From Comamonadaceae bacterium G21597-S1 (GTDB lineage: Bacteria; Pseudomonadota; Gammaproteobacteria; Burkholderiales; Burkholderiaceae_C): a stretch of DNA of 64,000 nucleotides. Numbering within the stretch: the stretch's first letter is position 1; each line of letters begins with the position of its first letter. Shown piece by piece: positions 1 to 9,238 of this stretch. The DNA lies in the NCBI GenBank assembly GCA_027214345.1, contig JAPWHR010000013.1:62001-126000 (forward strand), given 5' to 3'. Both the position numbers and the translations under genes were made by a program. The notes under the pieces are model-generated. The model was not told the origin of the DNA. It ran no database searches and worked only from the letters and a program-made list of their open reading frames with translations.

Positions 1-727
1 AACGCGCCATGCTCGGCTCCAGCCATTCCCGGTTCAGGTTGGCGCCGACCGCGTTGGTACGCAGGTTGCCGCGCACGCTGCCGTCCGGATTCATGTTGGG
101 CACGACGTGAAAAATGCAGCGCTGCAGCAGCACCCGGGCCACCGGGTCGTCGGCGTCGAGCAACCGCTCCAGGAAACCCTCGACAAACCATTCGGCCATG
201 GTCTCGCCCGGATGCTGGCGCGCAATCAGCCAGACCCTGCGCCGGTCGGCCTCGGGCACCGGACTGCCGGCATCGGTGATGCGCAACAGATCCATGTCGC
301 GCCCGTCCAGGCTGGCACCCAGGCGTTCGAGCTGCACATGTTCGGATGTGCATGCCGACGCGACCAGGTCGAGGTGACGCTCCCACGAATAAGGCTCGAA
401 ATAGGCCAGGTACACGCTATTGCCGTCGGGCACGAGCCGCGCCGTCATCACGGTGCCGTCGTACGCGGTGTCGATCCGCTGCCAGTGCTGCCGGTCATGG
501 CTGGCAACCACGCGGTAGTTCTCCCAGCCCTTGGCATACGCGCATTGGCCGGCGTTGACGAAACGCAGCGTCACCGGCACACCCGCAGCGCCCTGCAAGC
601 GGAAGTGGAACCACTGGGCGATGTCGGCTGCGTTGTCGTTGCGGATACGCAGTTCGATGTTGTCCGGGTCGTCGGCGCGCAGCACCTCGATGGCACCGGC
701 GTCGAACTGGCTGGAGATCGTGATCAT
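1..727 (-). CDS. M14 family zinc carboxypeptidase (N-terminal part, cut by window edge)
   Basis: Partial gene running off the left edge. The reading frame starts with an N-terminal beta-rich domain of about 110 residues, as in bacterial relatives of cytosolic carboxypeptidases. The peptidase core then follows, with HPGET (first zinc His and Glu), NPDG, and a GNLRTNAVGANLNREW stretch typical of the M14 substrate-binding loop. The third zinc His and the catalytic Glu lie outside the window. The ATG at 727 overlaps the stop of the upstream acyl-CoA synthetase by four bases (ATGA), so the two are probably translated together. Family assignment is firm; the substrate (C-terminal amino acid of a peptide or amide) is unknown. 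Confidence 0.85.
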   Translation of the reverse strand, partial: MITISSQFDAGAIEVLRADDPDNIELRIRNDNAADIAQWFHFRLQGAAGVPVTLRFVNAGQCAYAKGWENYRVVASHDRQHWQRIDTAYDGTVMTARLVPDGNSVYLAYFEPYSWERHLDLVASACTSEHVQLERLGASLDGRDMDLLRITDAGSPVPEADRRRVWLIARQHPGETMAEWFVEGFLERLLDADDPVARVLLQRCIFHVVPNMNPDGSVRGNLRTNAVGANLNREWLEPSMAR

Positions 728-2292
728 GCGGATGGCATCTCGTTGTTGGATGGTGCGCGGCCATAGGCGGCGCGCAATTCGCGCTTGAGGACCTTGCCGA
801 TGGCGCTGCGCGGCAGCTCGGAGCATAACTGCAGGTCACCCAGGCGCTGCGTCTTGCCCAGCTGCACATTCGTCCATTGCAGCAGGACAGCGGCCGGCAC
901 CGCCGGCGCGTCGGCGCGCAACACGACGAAGGCCACCGGCGTCTCTCCCCAGCGATCGGACGGCACGCCGACGACCGCGACATCGGCCACGGCGGGGTGC
1001 TTGTGCAGCACCGCCTCGAGGTCGCTCGGGTAGACGTTGAAGCCGCCCGAGATCACCATGTCCTTCTTGCGGTCGAACAGGATCAGGAATCCGTCCGCAT
1101 CGAAGCGGCCGATGTCGCCGGTGCGGATGAAACGCTTGCCGGTCGGGTCAAACCACTCGGCCTCGCGGGTCTTCTCCGGCTGGCGGTGGTAACCGGTCAT
1201 CATGCCGCCGGAATGACCGACCACCTCGCCGGCGTCACCCGGCGCGACCTCGACGCCGTGGTCATCGATCAGCCGGATGTCGTGGCCCTGCGCCGGCGGC
1301 CCGACGGTATGCAACTTGTGCGGATGCTTGTGCGCCTCCAGGATGCAGGTGCCGCCACCTTCGGTCATGCCGTAGAACTCGACCAGGCCACCGGGCCAGC
1401 GCTCGAGCACGTCGGCCTTGAGCGCGGCGCCGAACGGTGCGCTGGTGGAGAACTTCATGTGGAAACTCGACAGGTCGAATCCGCCGAACTCCGGCAGCGC
1501 CATCAGCCGCTGGTATTGCACTGGCACCAGCATGGTGTGGGTGGCACGATGGCGCTGGGCCAGTTCCAGGTAGGCCCGCGCGTCGAACTTCGGCATCAGC
1601 ACCACGGCACCGCCGCAGGCGATGGTGGGAAAGAACACCACCAGCGTGGTATTGGAATACAGCGGCGTGGACAGGATGGTCACCGTGTCCGGCCCGTAGC
1701 CATAGGTGGCGCCGCGACACACATGGGTCCAGCGCATGCCGTGCGACTGCACGATGCCCTTGGGCTCGCCGGTCGTGCCCGAAGAATAGATGATGTTGAA
1801 CGGCCACTCGGGCCGGATCTCGACCGCGCGAGGCGGCTCGTCCGCGTCCCCGATCCAGCCATCGAACGGTCGGGCTTCGTCACCGCCGTCGATCGCGATC
1901 CGCGGCGGCGCCGTTGCTAACGCCGGGCCCATGGCCTGGGAACCGACGGCATCGACGAATACGCAACATGCCTGCGCGTCGTCCACCATGCGCGCCAGGC
2001 TGGGTGCGCCAGCGCCGGGAGCCAGCGGTGCCACCGCCAGGCCGGCCCGCAGCGCGCCGAGGAAGACGCAGACATGCTCGATCGACATGCCGGCACAGAT
2101 GGCGATGGTGTCCCCCGGGCCCCGGCCGTCGCGTTGCAGCGCCGCGGCGATCCGATCCATCTGCGTATCGAGACCGGCGTAGTCGAGGCGCCGTTCGCCT
2201 TGCACCAGGGCCGGATGATGCGGTGCCCGCGTCGCATGGTACCGGACCCGCTCGGCAATGGTGGTGAAGTCGGACGCCAGGGAAACGGTCAT
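724..2292 (-). CDS. class I adenylate-forming acyl-CoA synthetase
   Basis: 522 residues. Activates a carboxylic acid to an acyl-adenylate and then to an acyl-CoA. The P-loop motif YSSGTTGEPKG lies at about residues 169-179, FYGMTEGGG in the middle, RTGDIGRFD and the hinge DRKKDMVISGGFN later, and the catalytic Lys of AIGKVLKRE near the C-terminus, so all hallmark motifs are present. The frame is open upstream to 2496, but the ATG at 2292 begins where family similarity starts (MTVSLASDF). It is divergent from the aldehyde dehydrogenase and coupled by ATGA to the carboxypeptidase. The acid cannot be predicted; a medium-chain or aromatic acid is possible. Confidence 0.88.
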   Translation of the reverse strand: MTVSLASDFTTIAERVRYHATRAPHHPALVQGERRLDYAGLDTQMDRIAAALQRDGRGPGDTIAICAGMSIEHVCVFLGALRAGLAVAPLAPGAGAPSLARMVDDAQACCVFVDAVGSQAMGPALATAPPRIAIDGGDEARPFDGWIGDADEPPRAVEIRPEWPFNIIYSSGTTGEPKGIVQSHGMRWTHVCRGATYGYGPDTVTILSTPLYSNTTLVVFFPTIACGGAVVLMPKFDARAYLELAQRHRATHTMLVPVQYQRLMALPEFGGFDLSSFHMKFSTSAPFGAALKADVLERWPGGLVEFYGMTEGGGTCILEAHKHPHKLHTVGPPAQGHDIRLIDDHGVEVAPGDAGEVVGHSGGMMTGYHRQPEKTREAEWFDPTGKRFIRTGDIGRFDADGFLILFDRKKDMVISGGFNVYPSDLEAVLHKHPAVADVAVVGVPSDRWGETPVAFVVLRADAPAVPAAVLLQWTNVQLGKTQRLGDLQLCSELPRSAIGKVLKRELRAAYGRAPSNNEMPSA

Positions 2293-2494
2293 GGGTTGTT
2301 CATCGGTCTGCACGGGGACACCATGGTAACGAGCCACGGCTCTCGCCGGCGTACACCACCACCCGCAAGCGGGACTTGCGGTTTGCGCGACAATACCTCC
2401 CGCTGTCCGCTGGCAGGCCGTCAACCGTGAGGAAACGGCCCGACCCCGCGTCGACCCGCCCCCTTCTCTCACACGCACAACAAGGAACGAGACC

Positions 2495-3931
2495 ATGACC
2501 TATCCCCACGTCCAACTGCTGATCAACAACGAATGGCGCCCGGCCCGCGGCGGTGCCACCCTGAAAGTCCACAACCCGGCGGACGGCAAGGAAATCGGTA
2601 CCGTGGCCAAGGCCACCATCGCCGACCTGGACGATGCCCTGGCATCGGCGGCCAAGGGTTTCGAGATCTGGCGCAATACGCCGGCCATCGAACGCGGCAA
2701 GATCATGCGCGCCGCGGCCCAGCTGCTGCGCGAACGTGCCGGCGACATCGCCCGCCTGATGACGATGGAGCAGGGCAAGCCGCTGGCCGAAGCCAAGGTC
2801 GAGGTGGCATCGGCCAGCGACGTCATCGAATTCTTCGCCGAAGAAGGCAAACGCGTCTACGGCCGCCTGGTGTCGCCGCGTGCGATGAACGTGCAGCAGA
2901 TGGTGCTCAAGGAGCCGGTCGGCCCGGTCGCCGCGTTCACGCCGTGGAACTTCCCGATCAACCAGGTCGTGCGCAAGATGGGCGCGGCGCTGTCCACCGG
3001 CTGCTCCATCATCGTCAAAGCGGCCGAAGAGACGCCCGCCTCGCCGGCCGAACTGATCCGCGCCTTTGTCGACGCCGGCATGCCGCCGGGCGTGGTCTCG
3101 CTGGTGTATGGCGACCCGGCCGAGATCAGCGGCTACCTGATCCCCCACCCGGTGATCCGCAAGATCACCTTCACCGGCTCCACGCCGGTGGGCAAGCAGC
3201 TGGCCGCGCTGGCCGGGCAACACATGAAACGCGCGACGATGGAACTCGGCGGCCACGCGCCGGTGATCGTCGCGGCCGACGCCAACATCGCGCACGCGAT
3301 CAAGATGATTGCCGGTGCCAAGTTCCGCAACGCCGGCCAGGTCTGCATTTCGCCGACCCGGTTCCTGGTCGAAGAGGCGGTGCGCGAGGAGTTCGTCGCC
3401 GGTTTCGTCAAGTACATCTCCGGCCTGAAGGTCGGTGACGGCCTGGCCGACGGCACGCAGATGGGCCCGCTGGCCAATCCACGCCGCCTGAACGCCATGC
3501 ACGCCTTCACCACCGACGCCATCAAGCGCGGCGCCAAGGTGGCGGTCGGCGGCGAACGTATCGGCAACGAAGGCAACTTCTTCGCTCCCACGCTGCTGCT
3601 CGACGCGCCGCTGGACAGCTCGGTGTTCAACGACGAACCCTTCGGCCCGCTGGCCGCGGTGCGTAGCGTCAAGAACGTCGACGAGGCCATTGCCGAGGCC
3701 AACCGCCTGCCGTTCGGCTTGTCGGCTTATGCCTTCACCAGCTCGATCAAGACCGCACACCAGCTCTCGAGCCAGGTGCAGACCGGCATGTTGTGGATCA
3801 ACCAGCCGGCCGCGCCCTGGCCCGAGCTGCCGTTCGGCGGCGTCAAGGATTCCGGCTACGGCAGCGAAGGCGGCCCCGAGGCGCTGGAGGCGTATCTCGC
3901 GACCAAGACGGTCGCGATGATGAGCGTGTGA
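2495..3931 (+). CDS. NAD(P)-dependent aldehyde dehydrogenase, succinate-semialdehyde dehydrogenase-like
   Basis: 478 residues, full length for the ALDH superfamily. Oxidises an aldehyde to the acid. Visible are the PWNFP motif (about 150-154), the cofactor-binding FTGSTPVGK, the general base Glu250 in MELGG and the nucleophile Cys284 in GQVCIS. The lack of extra domains and the motif wording resemble succinate- or ketoglutarate-semialdehyde dehydrogenases, but the substrate is an inference. ATG at 2495 follows an AAGGAA-type ribosome site. Its stop overlaps the start of the helicase gene (GTGA), an odd pairing of a metabolic enzyme with an RNA helicase. Confidence 0.9.
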   Translation: MTYPHVQLLINNEWRPARGGATLKVHNPADGKEIGTVAKATIADLDDALASAAKGFEIWRNTPAIERGKIMRAAAQLLRERAGDIARLMTMEQGKPLAEAKVEVASASDVIEFFAEEGKRVYGRLVSPRAMNVQQMVLKEPVGPVAAFTPWNFPINQVVRKMGAALSTGCSIIVKAAEETPASPAELIRAFVDAGMPPGVVSLVYGDPAEISGYLIPHPVIRKITFTGSTPVGKQLAALAGQHMKRATMELGGHAPVIVAADANIAHAIKMIAGAKFRNAGQVCISPTRFLVEEAVREEFVAGFVKYISGLKVGDGLADGTQMGPLANPRRLNAMHAFTTDAIKRGAKVAVGGERIGNEGNFFAPTLLLDAPLDSSVFNDEPFGPLAAVRSVKNVDEAIAEANRLPFGLSAYAFTSSIKTAHQLSSQVQTGMLWINQPAAPWPELPFGGVKDSGYGSEGGPEALEAYLATKTVAMMSV

Positions 3932-5325
3932 CGCAGGGCGACAGCCCGGCCGGGTTCGACGGCCTGCCGCTCAAGCCCGGGACGCTGGAGAACCTGCGCA
4001 GCCTGGGTTACCGGGCGATGACGCCGATCCAGGCCGCCAGCCTGCCGCCGGCGCTGGCCGGCAAGGACCTGATCGCGCAGGCCCAGACCGGCAGCGGCAA
4101 GACCGCGGCGTTTGCGCTGGCCCTGCTCACCAACCTGAATCCGCGCCGCTTCGCGGTGCAGGCGCTGGTGTTGTGCCCAACGCGGGAGCTGGCCGACCAG
4201 GTCACCGTCGAGATCCGCCGGCTGGCTCGTGCCGAGGAAAACATCAAGGTGGTCACGTTATGCGGTGGCGTGGCGCTGCGCGGCCAGCGCGCGTCGCTGG
4301 AACACGGCGCGCACATCGTCGTCGGGACGCCGGGCCGGGTGATGGACCATCTCGAGCGCCAGTACCTGACGCTCGAGGCCTTGAACACGCTGGTGCTCGA
4401 CGAGGCCGACCGCATGCTGGACATGGGGTTCTTCGACGACATCGCCACCGTCGCGCGCCAGTGCCCGGCCGCGCGCCAGACACTGCTGTTCTCGGCCACG
4501 TACCCGGAAGGCATCGAAAAACTGGCCCGGCAGTTCATGCGCGAGCCGCAACGCATCGAGGTCAGGAGCGCGCAAGCGGTGCCGGCGATCGAACAACGGT
4601 TCTACGAAGTGACCCGCGCCAGCCGCTACCCGACGGTGGCCTTGCTGCTGAACCATTTCCGCCCGGTCAGCACGCTGGCGTTCTGCAATACCAAACAGCA
4701 GTGCCGCGAGCTGGTCGACTACCTGCAGCAGCACGGCTTCAGCGCGCTGGCGCTGTACGGCGAACTCGAGCAACGCGAGCGCGACCAGGTGCTGGCCCAG
4801 TTCGCCAACCGCAGCTGTTCGGTGCTGGTGGCCACCGACGTGGCCTCGCGCGGGCTGGACATCGACCAGCTCGAGGCAGTGATCAACGTGAGCATCACGC
4901 CCGACCCCGAAGTGCATGTGCACCGCATCGGCCGTACCGGCCGCGCCGGTGCGACCGGCCTGGCGCTGAGCCTGGCCAGCATGGACGAGATGGGCTCGGT
5001 CGGCAAGATCGAGCAATACCAGAAACAGGAATCGACCTGGCACCCGGCCGACGAACTCGTCCCCACCGGCCAGGGGCCTTTGCTGCCACCCATGGTGACG
5101 CTGCAACTGCTGGGTGGGCGCAAGGAAAAGATCCGCCCCGGCGACGTGCTGGGCGCGCTGACCGGAGCGGACGGCGGCTACAGCCGCGAGCAGGTCGGCA
5201 AGATCACGGTGACCGAGTTCACGACCTTCATCGCGATGCAACGCGACATCGCCAAGGAGGCGATGCGCCGGCTCAACGCCGGCAAGGTCAAGGGCAAGAG
5301 CGTCAAGGTGCGGATGCTCGATTGA
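3928..5325 (+). CDS. dbpA: ATP-dependent RNA helicase DbpA
   Basis: 465 residues. DEAD-box helicase acting on 23S rRNA during 50S assembly. AQTGSGKT (52-59), [14 protein letters not shown] (156-161), SAT (189-191) and [10 protein letters not shown] are all present. The C-terminus carries the DbpA-type RNA-binding domain ([17 protein letters not shown]), which separates it from other DEAD helicases. The GTG at 3928 overlaps the preceding stop by four bases and gives the expected length; the open frame before it lies inside the aldehyde dehydrogenase gene. Its last 23 bases overlap the 3' end of the convergent cyclase gene. Confidence 0.92.
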   Translation: MTQGDSPAGFDGLPLKPGTLENLRSLGYRAMTPIQAASLPPALAGKDLIAQAQTGSGKTAAFALALLTNLNPRRFAVQALVLCPTRELADQVTVEIRRLARAEENIKVVTLCGGVALRGQRASLEHGAHIVVGTPGRVMDHLERQYLTLEALNTLVLDEADRMLDMGFFDDIATVARQCPAARQTLLFSATYPEGIEKLARQFMREPQRIEVRSAQAVPAIEQRFYEVTRASRYPTVALLLNHFRPVSTLAFCNTKQQCRELVDYLQQHGFSALALYGELEQRERDQVLAQFANRSCSVLVATDVASRGLDIDQLEAVINVSITPDPEVHVHRIGRTGRAGATGLALSLASMDEMGSVGKIEQYQKQESTWHPADELVPTGQGPLLPPMVTLQLLGGRKEKIRPGDVLGALTGADGGYSREQVGKITVTEFTTFIAMQRDIAKEAMRRLNAGKVKGKSVKVRMLD

Positions 5326-6121
5326 CCGGTGCGGCCGCCTGGTCGACCGCCAGACCTTCGACCCACCAGGTCCGGATCGGTTCGGCCTTGCCCTTGACAC
5401 GGGCAGGTGGCATGGCGCGCAACACGAATTGCGCGTCCAGGCTCTCGCGCACCGCCTCGGTGACCAGCAGGTCGACGTCGAACGCGCGGGTCAGGCCCTC
5501 GACCCGCGAGGCGACGTTGATCGGATCGCCGGTGACACTGAACTTGGACAACCCCCCGGTGCCGATCACGCCGGCCACGACCTCGCCGCTGTGGATACCG
5601 ATCCCGAAACGCAGCTCGGGCAAGCCCCTGGCGCGCAGCGCGTCGTTGTAATGTGCGAGTGCCGCGCGCATGTCCAGCGCCGCCAGCGCCGCGTCGCGGC
5701 ACTGCCAACGGTTGGGTTCCAGCGCACCGAACAACGCCAGCAGCCCGTCGCCGACCAGTTCGTTGATGTGGCCATGATGGCGCACCACGGCCTGGTTCAT
5801 GGCCTGGAAATAGTCGTTCAGCACGGTCACGGTCAAGGCCGGATCGAGCCGGTCGCACAAGGACGTGAAACCGCGCAAATCGGCAAACAGCATCGTCACG
5901 TGCCGGCGCTGTGGCGCGATGTCACCCGGGCCGTCGGTCAGGCGTTCGACCACGTCGGGCGGCGCGAACCGCTCGAAGGCGCGTTGCAGGCGCTCGAGCC
6001 GTTCATCGCCGCTGGCCAGCAGCCGTTCGAGTTGCGCCACCTGGCGCCGGCACCACCACCACGCAAGCGCAAAGCCGCCGGCCGACAACGCCGCCAGAAT
6101 GCCCCAGAACCAGGGCGTCAT
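5303..6121 (-). CDS. class III adenylate/guanylate cyclase, membrane-anchored
   Basis: 272 residues. One N-terminal membrane segment (about residues 4-23, rich in Trp) and a short linker are followed by a single class III cyclase domain. Metal-binding Asp81 (FADLRGF) and Asp125 (VGDG) and the transition-state pair Asn202 and Arg206 (INVASR) are present, so it should be active as a homodimer. The base-specificity positions read Glu121 (ELVGD) and Ser195 (KFSVTGD) rather than the Lys and Asp/Thr usual in adenylyl cyclases; Glu is the guanylyl-cyclase choice. The ATG at 6121 overlaps the stop of the AhpD-like gene (ATGA), so the two are likely co-translated. Confidence 0.88.
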   Translation of the reverse strand: MTPWFWGILAALSAGGFALAWWWCRRQVAQLERLLASGDERLERLQRAFERFAPPDVVERLTDGPGDIAPQRRHVTMLFADLRGFTSLCDRLDPALTVTVLNDYFQAMNQAVVRHHGHINELVGDGLLALFGALEPNRWQCRDAALAALDMRAALAHYNDALRARGLPELRFGIGIHSGEVVAGVIGTGGLSKFSVTGDPINVASRVEGLTRAFDVDLLVTEAVRESLDAQFVLRAMPPARVKGKAEPIRTWWVEGLAVDQAAAPVNRASAP

Positions 6122-7215
6122 GCGTGCAACATGGCCAGCCGCACCGTGGCATTGGCCAATGCCGCGACGCCGATCGCCTCGACCAGTTGCTCTTCTCCGA
6201 GTGACGCGCGCAGTTCCCGGGTCTCGCGCTGGATCGCGGCGGTGTCGTAATGCACGGTCGAGCGGGACCAGGACAACAGCACCACCTCGCCCCGGGGCAG
6301 CAGGTCCGAATGCAGGTTGTCCAGCGCGGCATCGGCGTCGGCACCGGACAGCTTGCTGCCAGCCAGCAGGCTGCGCGCCTGGGTTTCGCACAACCCGCAT
6401 TCCAGCGTGCGCGCCACGACGGCGAACATCAGCGCCTTGGCGGCCGGGGCCAGCACGGTGGACGCAAAAACTCCGTCGAGCGCGTCGCGCATGATCCGGG
6501 CCGCGGGCAACCCCGCCAGAGGCACCAGCACGCCGGAGAATCGGCTTTGCTCGAGCGTGGCCACGTCCAGGGGCGCGTCTGCCGCGGGCGCCGCGCCCGG
6601 CCGCTTGAGCCGCTGCAGCAGCGGTGCGGCCAGGCCGATGATGCGTCCGATCGGACCATTGGCCAGTCGCTCGAAGCTGCGCTCGGGCGGACAGGCGAGA
6701 AACGTGCTGACACGGTTGTAGCCGCAACCGAGCGCGATCGCGAACGCCATCTCGCACACGGCTGGCCGCGAAAAGCCCAGCGCCACCAGACGATCGACGG
6801 TCGAGCGCGCGGGCCGCGGCCGCGACCGGGCCAGGCTGCGGCAGAACGCGATGAAGGCCTGCTCCTTCGCGTCGAGTTCGGCCATGTGCAGGTCACGTTC
6901 GATGCGGTGGATGAAGTCTTCGGGGTAACCGAGAATCTTCATGTAGGCCCGGTTGGCGCCGTAGCAATACCGGCAGGCGTTCTCCTGCGCCGTGACCATG
7001 GCGCCGATATGGAACAGGCGCAGCGGCATCGCAACAGGCCGATACACCGTCAGGCTCAGCAATGCCTCACGCAACCAGGGACTGCAACCGATGCGCCGGT
7101 CGACCTCGGAGACCTGACCGCCACGGCGCCTGATCTCCGCCTCCCATGCGGGGTCGGCCCTGGCCGGCACCAGGGGTTCGCCTTCCCATGCGATCTCGTC
7201 GAGCAGCGCCGCCAT
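6118..7215 (-). CDS. AhpD-like (carboxymuconolactone decarboxylase family) protein with two CxxC sites
   Basis: 365 residues from the ATG at 7215, preferred over 7251 because GGAG lies eight bases upstream. The first half has the AhpD-type sequence ENACRYCYGAN. A second CxxC (ECGLCE) lies in the C-terminal half, suggesting two AhpD-like repeats. AhpD proteins use the two cysteines as a thiol reductant or peroxidase. The His that normally follows CxxC by four residues is Asn in the first site and Ala in the second, so classic alkylhydroperoxidase chemistry is doubtful. Its stop overlaps the start of the cyclase, hinting at a redox link to cyclic-nucleotide signalling. Confidence 0.75.
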   Translation of the reverse strand: MAALLDEIAWEGEPLVPARADPAWEAEIRRRGGQVSEVDRRIGCSPWLREALLSLTVYRPVAMPLRLFHIGAMVTAQENACRYCYGANRAYMKILGYPEDFIHRIERDLHMAELDAKEQAFIAFCRSLARSRPRPARSTVDRLVALGFSRPAVCEMAFAIALGCGYNRVSTFLACPPERSFERLANGPIGRIIGLAAPLLQRLKRPGAAPAADAPLDVATLEQSRFSGVLVPLAGLPAARIMRDALDGVFASTVLAPAAKALMFAVVARTLECGLCETQARSLLAGSKLSGADADAALDNLHSDLLPRGEVVLLSWSRSTVHYDTAAIQRETRELRASLGEEQLVEAIGVAALANATVRLAMLHA

Positions 7216-7386
7216 GTCAAGGTCTCCGCGATACCAAGCCCCACCGGGCAAGCCGACGATACGCCGGATCGACGCAAAGCGCGAGAGACCCGGCTGCCTG
7301 CAGTGCCATGCGGATCCGCGTCCGGCACGCGGCCACCACCCACGGTCATCGGCGAGACACGGGCGGGCGTGTCGCCCGAGCGCGCC

Positions 7387-8154
7387 TCAGCCGCGCGCGT
7401 GTGTCACGCCACCGTCGACCACCAGCGTCGATCCAACTACGTAGTCGCCCGCACGCGATGCCAGGTAGATCGCGGCGCCCGCCATGTCTTCGGCGCTGCC
7501 GATGCGGCCGGCCGGAACATGGGCCGATACCGCATCGGCATGGTCGCGTGCATCCTTGTTCATGTCGGAGGCGAACGCGCCCGGCGCGATCGCGGTCACG
7601 ACGATGTTGTCCTGGATCAGGCGCAGCGCCATGCGCCGCGTCAGGTGGATCAGCCCGGCCTTGCTGGCGGCATAGGAGTAGGTTTCCAGCGGGTTGACCG
7701 ACACCCCGTCGATGGACGCGATGTTGATGACCTTGGCCGGACGCACCTTGGCCGCGGTGCGCAACTGCGTGGCCAGTGCCTGCGTCAGGAAGAACGGGGC
7801 CTTGAGGTTCAGGTTGACGACCTTGTCCCAACCGCTCTCGGGGAAGGTGTCGAACTCGGCACCCCAGGCAGCGCCGGCGTTGTTGACCAGGATGTCGAGC
7901 CGGTCCTCGCGTTCGGCAAAGGCCGCCGCCATGGCCGTGGCGGCCTCGACGCTGGACACGTCGGCGGGCAGCGAGACGCAGGGGCCGATCTTGCACATCT
8001 CGGCGGCCGCCTTGTCGCAGGCATCGGCCTTGCGCGAGGAGATGTAGACGCGTGCCCCCTGGGCCAGGAATCCTTCGGCGATCATGCGGCCGATGCCACG
8101 CGAGCCACCCGTCACCAGGGCGGTGCGACCGTGCAGGGAAAATAAATCGTTCAT
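7387..8154 (-). CDS. SDR family oxidoreductase (RhlG/FabG-like)
   Basis: 255 residues. Classical short-chain dehydrogenase with TGGSRGIG (15-22) for NAD(P), NNAG (91-94) and the catalytic Ser147, Tyr161 and Lys165 (YAASK). The wording of the N-terminal region resembles RhlG-type beta-ketoacyl reductases, so a hydroxyacyl or alcohol substrate is likely but not proven. ATG at 8154 follows CAGGAGACATGC, a good ribosome site. It stands alone between the AhpD-like gene and a hydrolase on the same strand, with over 150 bases on each side. Confidence 0.88.
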   Translation of the reverse strand: MNDLFSLHGRTALVTGGSRGIGRMIAEGFLAQGARVYISSRKADACDKAAAEMCKIGPCVSLPADVSSVEAATAMAAAFAEREDRLDILVNNAGAAWGAEFDTFPESGWDKVVNLNLKAPFFLTQALATQLRTAAKVRPAKVINIASIDGVSVNPLETYSYAASKAGLIHLTRRMALRLIQDNIVVTAIAPGAFASDMNKDARDHADAVSAHVPAGRIGSAEDMAGAAIYLASRAGDYVVGSTLVVDGGVTHARG

Positions 8155-8366
8155 GCATGTCTCCTGTCAATCGTGTACGGCAGGCCGGCGCCAGGGGGTG
8201 AGGCACCGGGGACGTCCCTGCATCGATGCCGACCGCCTGCGCTTCGCGTATCGTTGGCCGCAAACGTCCGGGTGCCTAGCGTAACCGAAGTTCATCGGCG
8301 CCCTGGACGCACCGTCGCAGGCGGGACAACCGGCCGCGCGCGTACACCCCGAGCGCCAGCGGCGCA

Positions 8367-9116
8367 TCAATGCCCCGGCGCGGCTGAGCAGGCCAGCAGG
8401 TGCTGCGTCAAGGCCTGCGGTTCACTGATCATCGGGTCGTGGCCGGTGGGCATCACGACGAGGCGCGCGCCGCCACCCGAGGACCAGGCCCCGTCCCAGA
8501 ACGTGGGCGTGCGGACCCGGGTGCGAATCGCATCGATCGTGGCCAGCGCCGGCGTGGTGCAGTCGATGAAGGTACGCGGCACGGTGGCCACGCGTTGCAC
8601 GTCGAAGTCCAACGGCATTTCGTAGGTATGGCCGGGATGGGGTGTCTGGCGCCGTCGCACCCAGGCATGACTGGCTCCGTCGAGGCCGAACACGTCCGGG
8701 TCGGGTGGCGGGAACGCAAACAACGCAGAGGCTTGCGCCGCCTCCAATCGCGCCTTGCGCGTGGCCGCCGCATGCGTGCTGCTCCAGGACTCGCCCGGCT
8801 TGGGCACCACCGCGTCCAGATAGACCAGGTGGCCGATACGCCCCGGCATGCGGTCGGTCACCGCCGTGACCAGCATGCCGGCATAACTGTGACCGACCAG
8901 CACGACCTGCTGCATTTCCTCGGCCTCGATGGCCGCGATCACGTCCTGCACATGGGTCTGCAGGTCGATGCCGGCATGCAGCAGATGCGCGCGCTCGCCC
9001 AGGCCGGTCAGCGTGACCGCGTGGGCGCGGTGGCCGGCACGCACCAGCGCCGTGGTCACGTCGCGCCAGCACCAGGCGCCATGCCATGCGCCATGCACCA
9101 ACAGGAAATCCGCCAT
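8367..9116 (-). CDS. alpha/beta-fold hydrolase (esterase family)
   Basis: 249 residues. LVHGAWHGAWCW forms the oxyanion region; the nucleophile is Ser77 in GHSYAG, the acid is probably the Asp of YLDAVVP or a later one, and the His is in PTGHDPM. This is the layout of plant-type methylesterase and hydroxynitrile-lyase relatives in bacteria. Start ATG at 9116; the open frame upstream to 9218 has no family similarity. Soluble, no signal peptide. Substrate unknown. Confidence 0.85.
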   Translation of the reverse strand: MADFLLVHGAWHGAWCWRDVTTALVRAGHRAHAVTLTGLGERAHLLHAGIDLQTHVQDVIAAIEAEEMQQVVLVGHSYAGMLVTAVTDRMPGRIGHLVYLDAVVPKPGESWSSTHAAATRKARLEAAQASALFAFPPPDPDVFGLDGASHAWVRRRQTPHPGHTYEMPLDFDVQRVATVPRTFIDCTTPALATIDAIRTRVRTPTFWDGAWSSGGGARLVVMPTGHDPMISEPQALTQHLLACSAAPGH

Positions 9117-9238
9117 GTCGTGTCGTCCTTTCTCGCGGGTCCGGCAGCGGGGCGGCGCCACGCCGGCACCGCGCAGACCCACGCCATCGCTGCCGGCATT
9201 CTCGCCGCGCGGCCGCAATCGTGGTCTACAGTGAGGGC

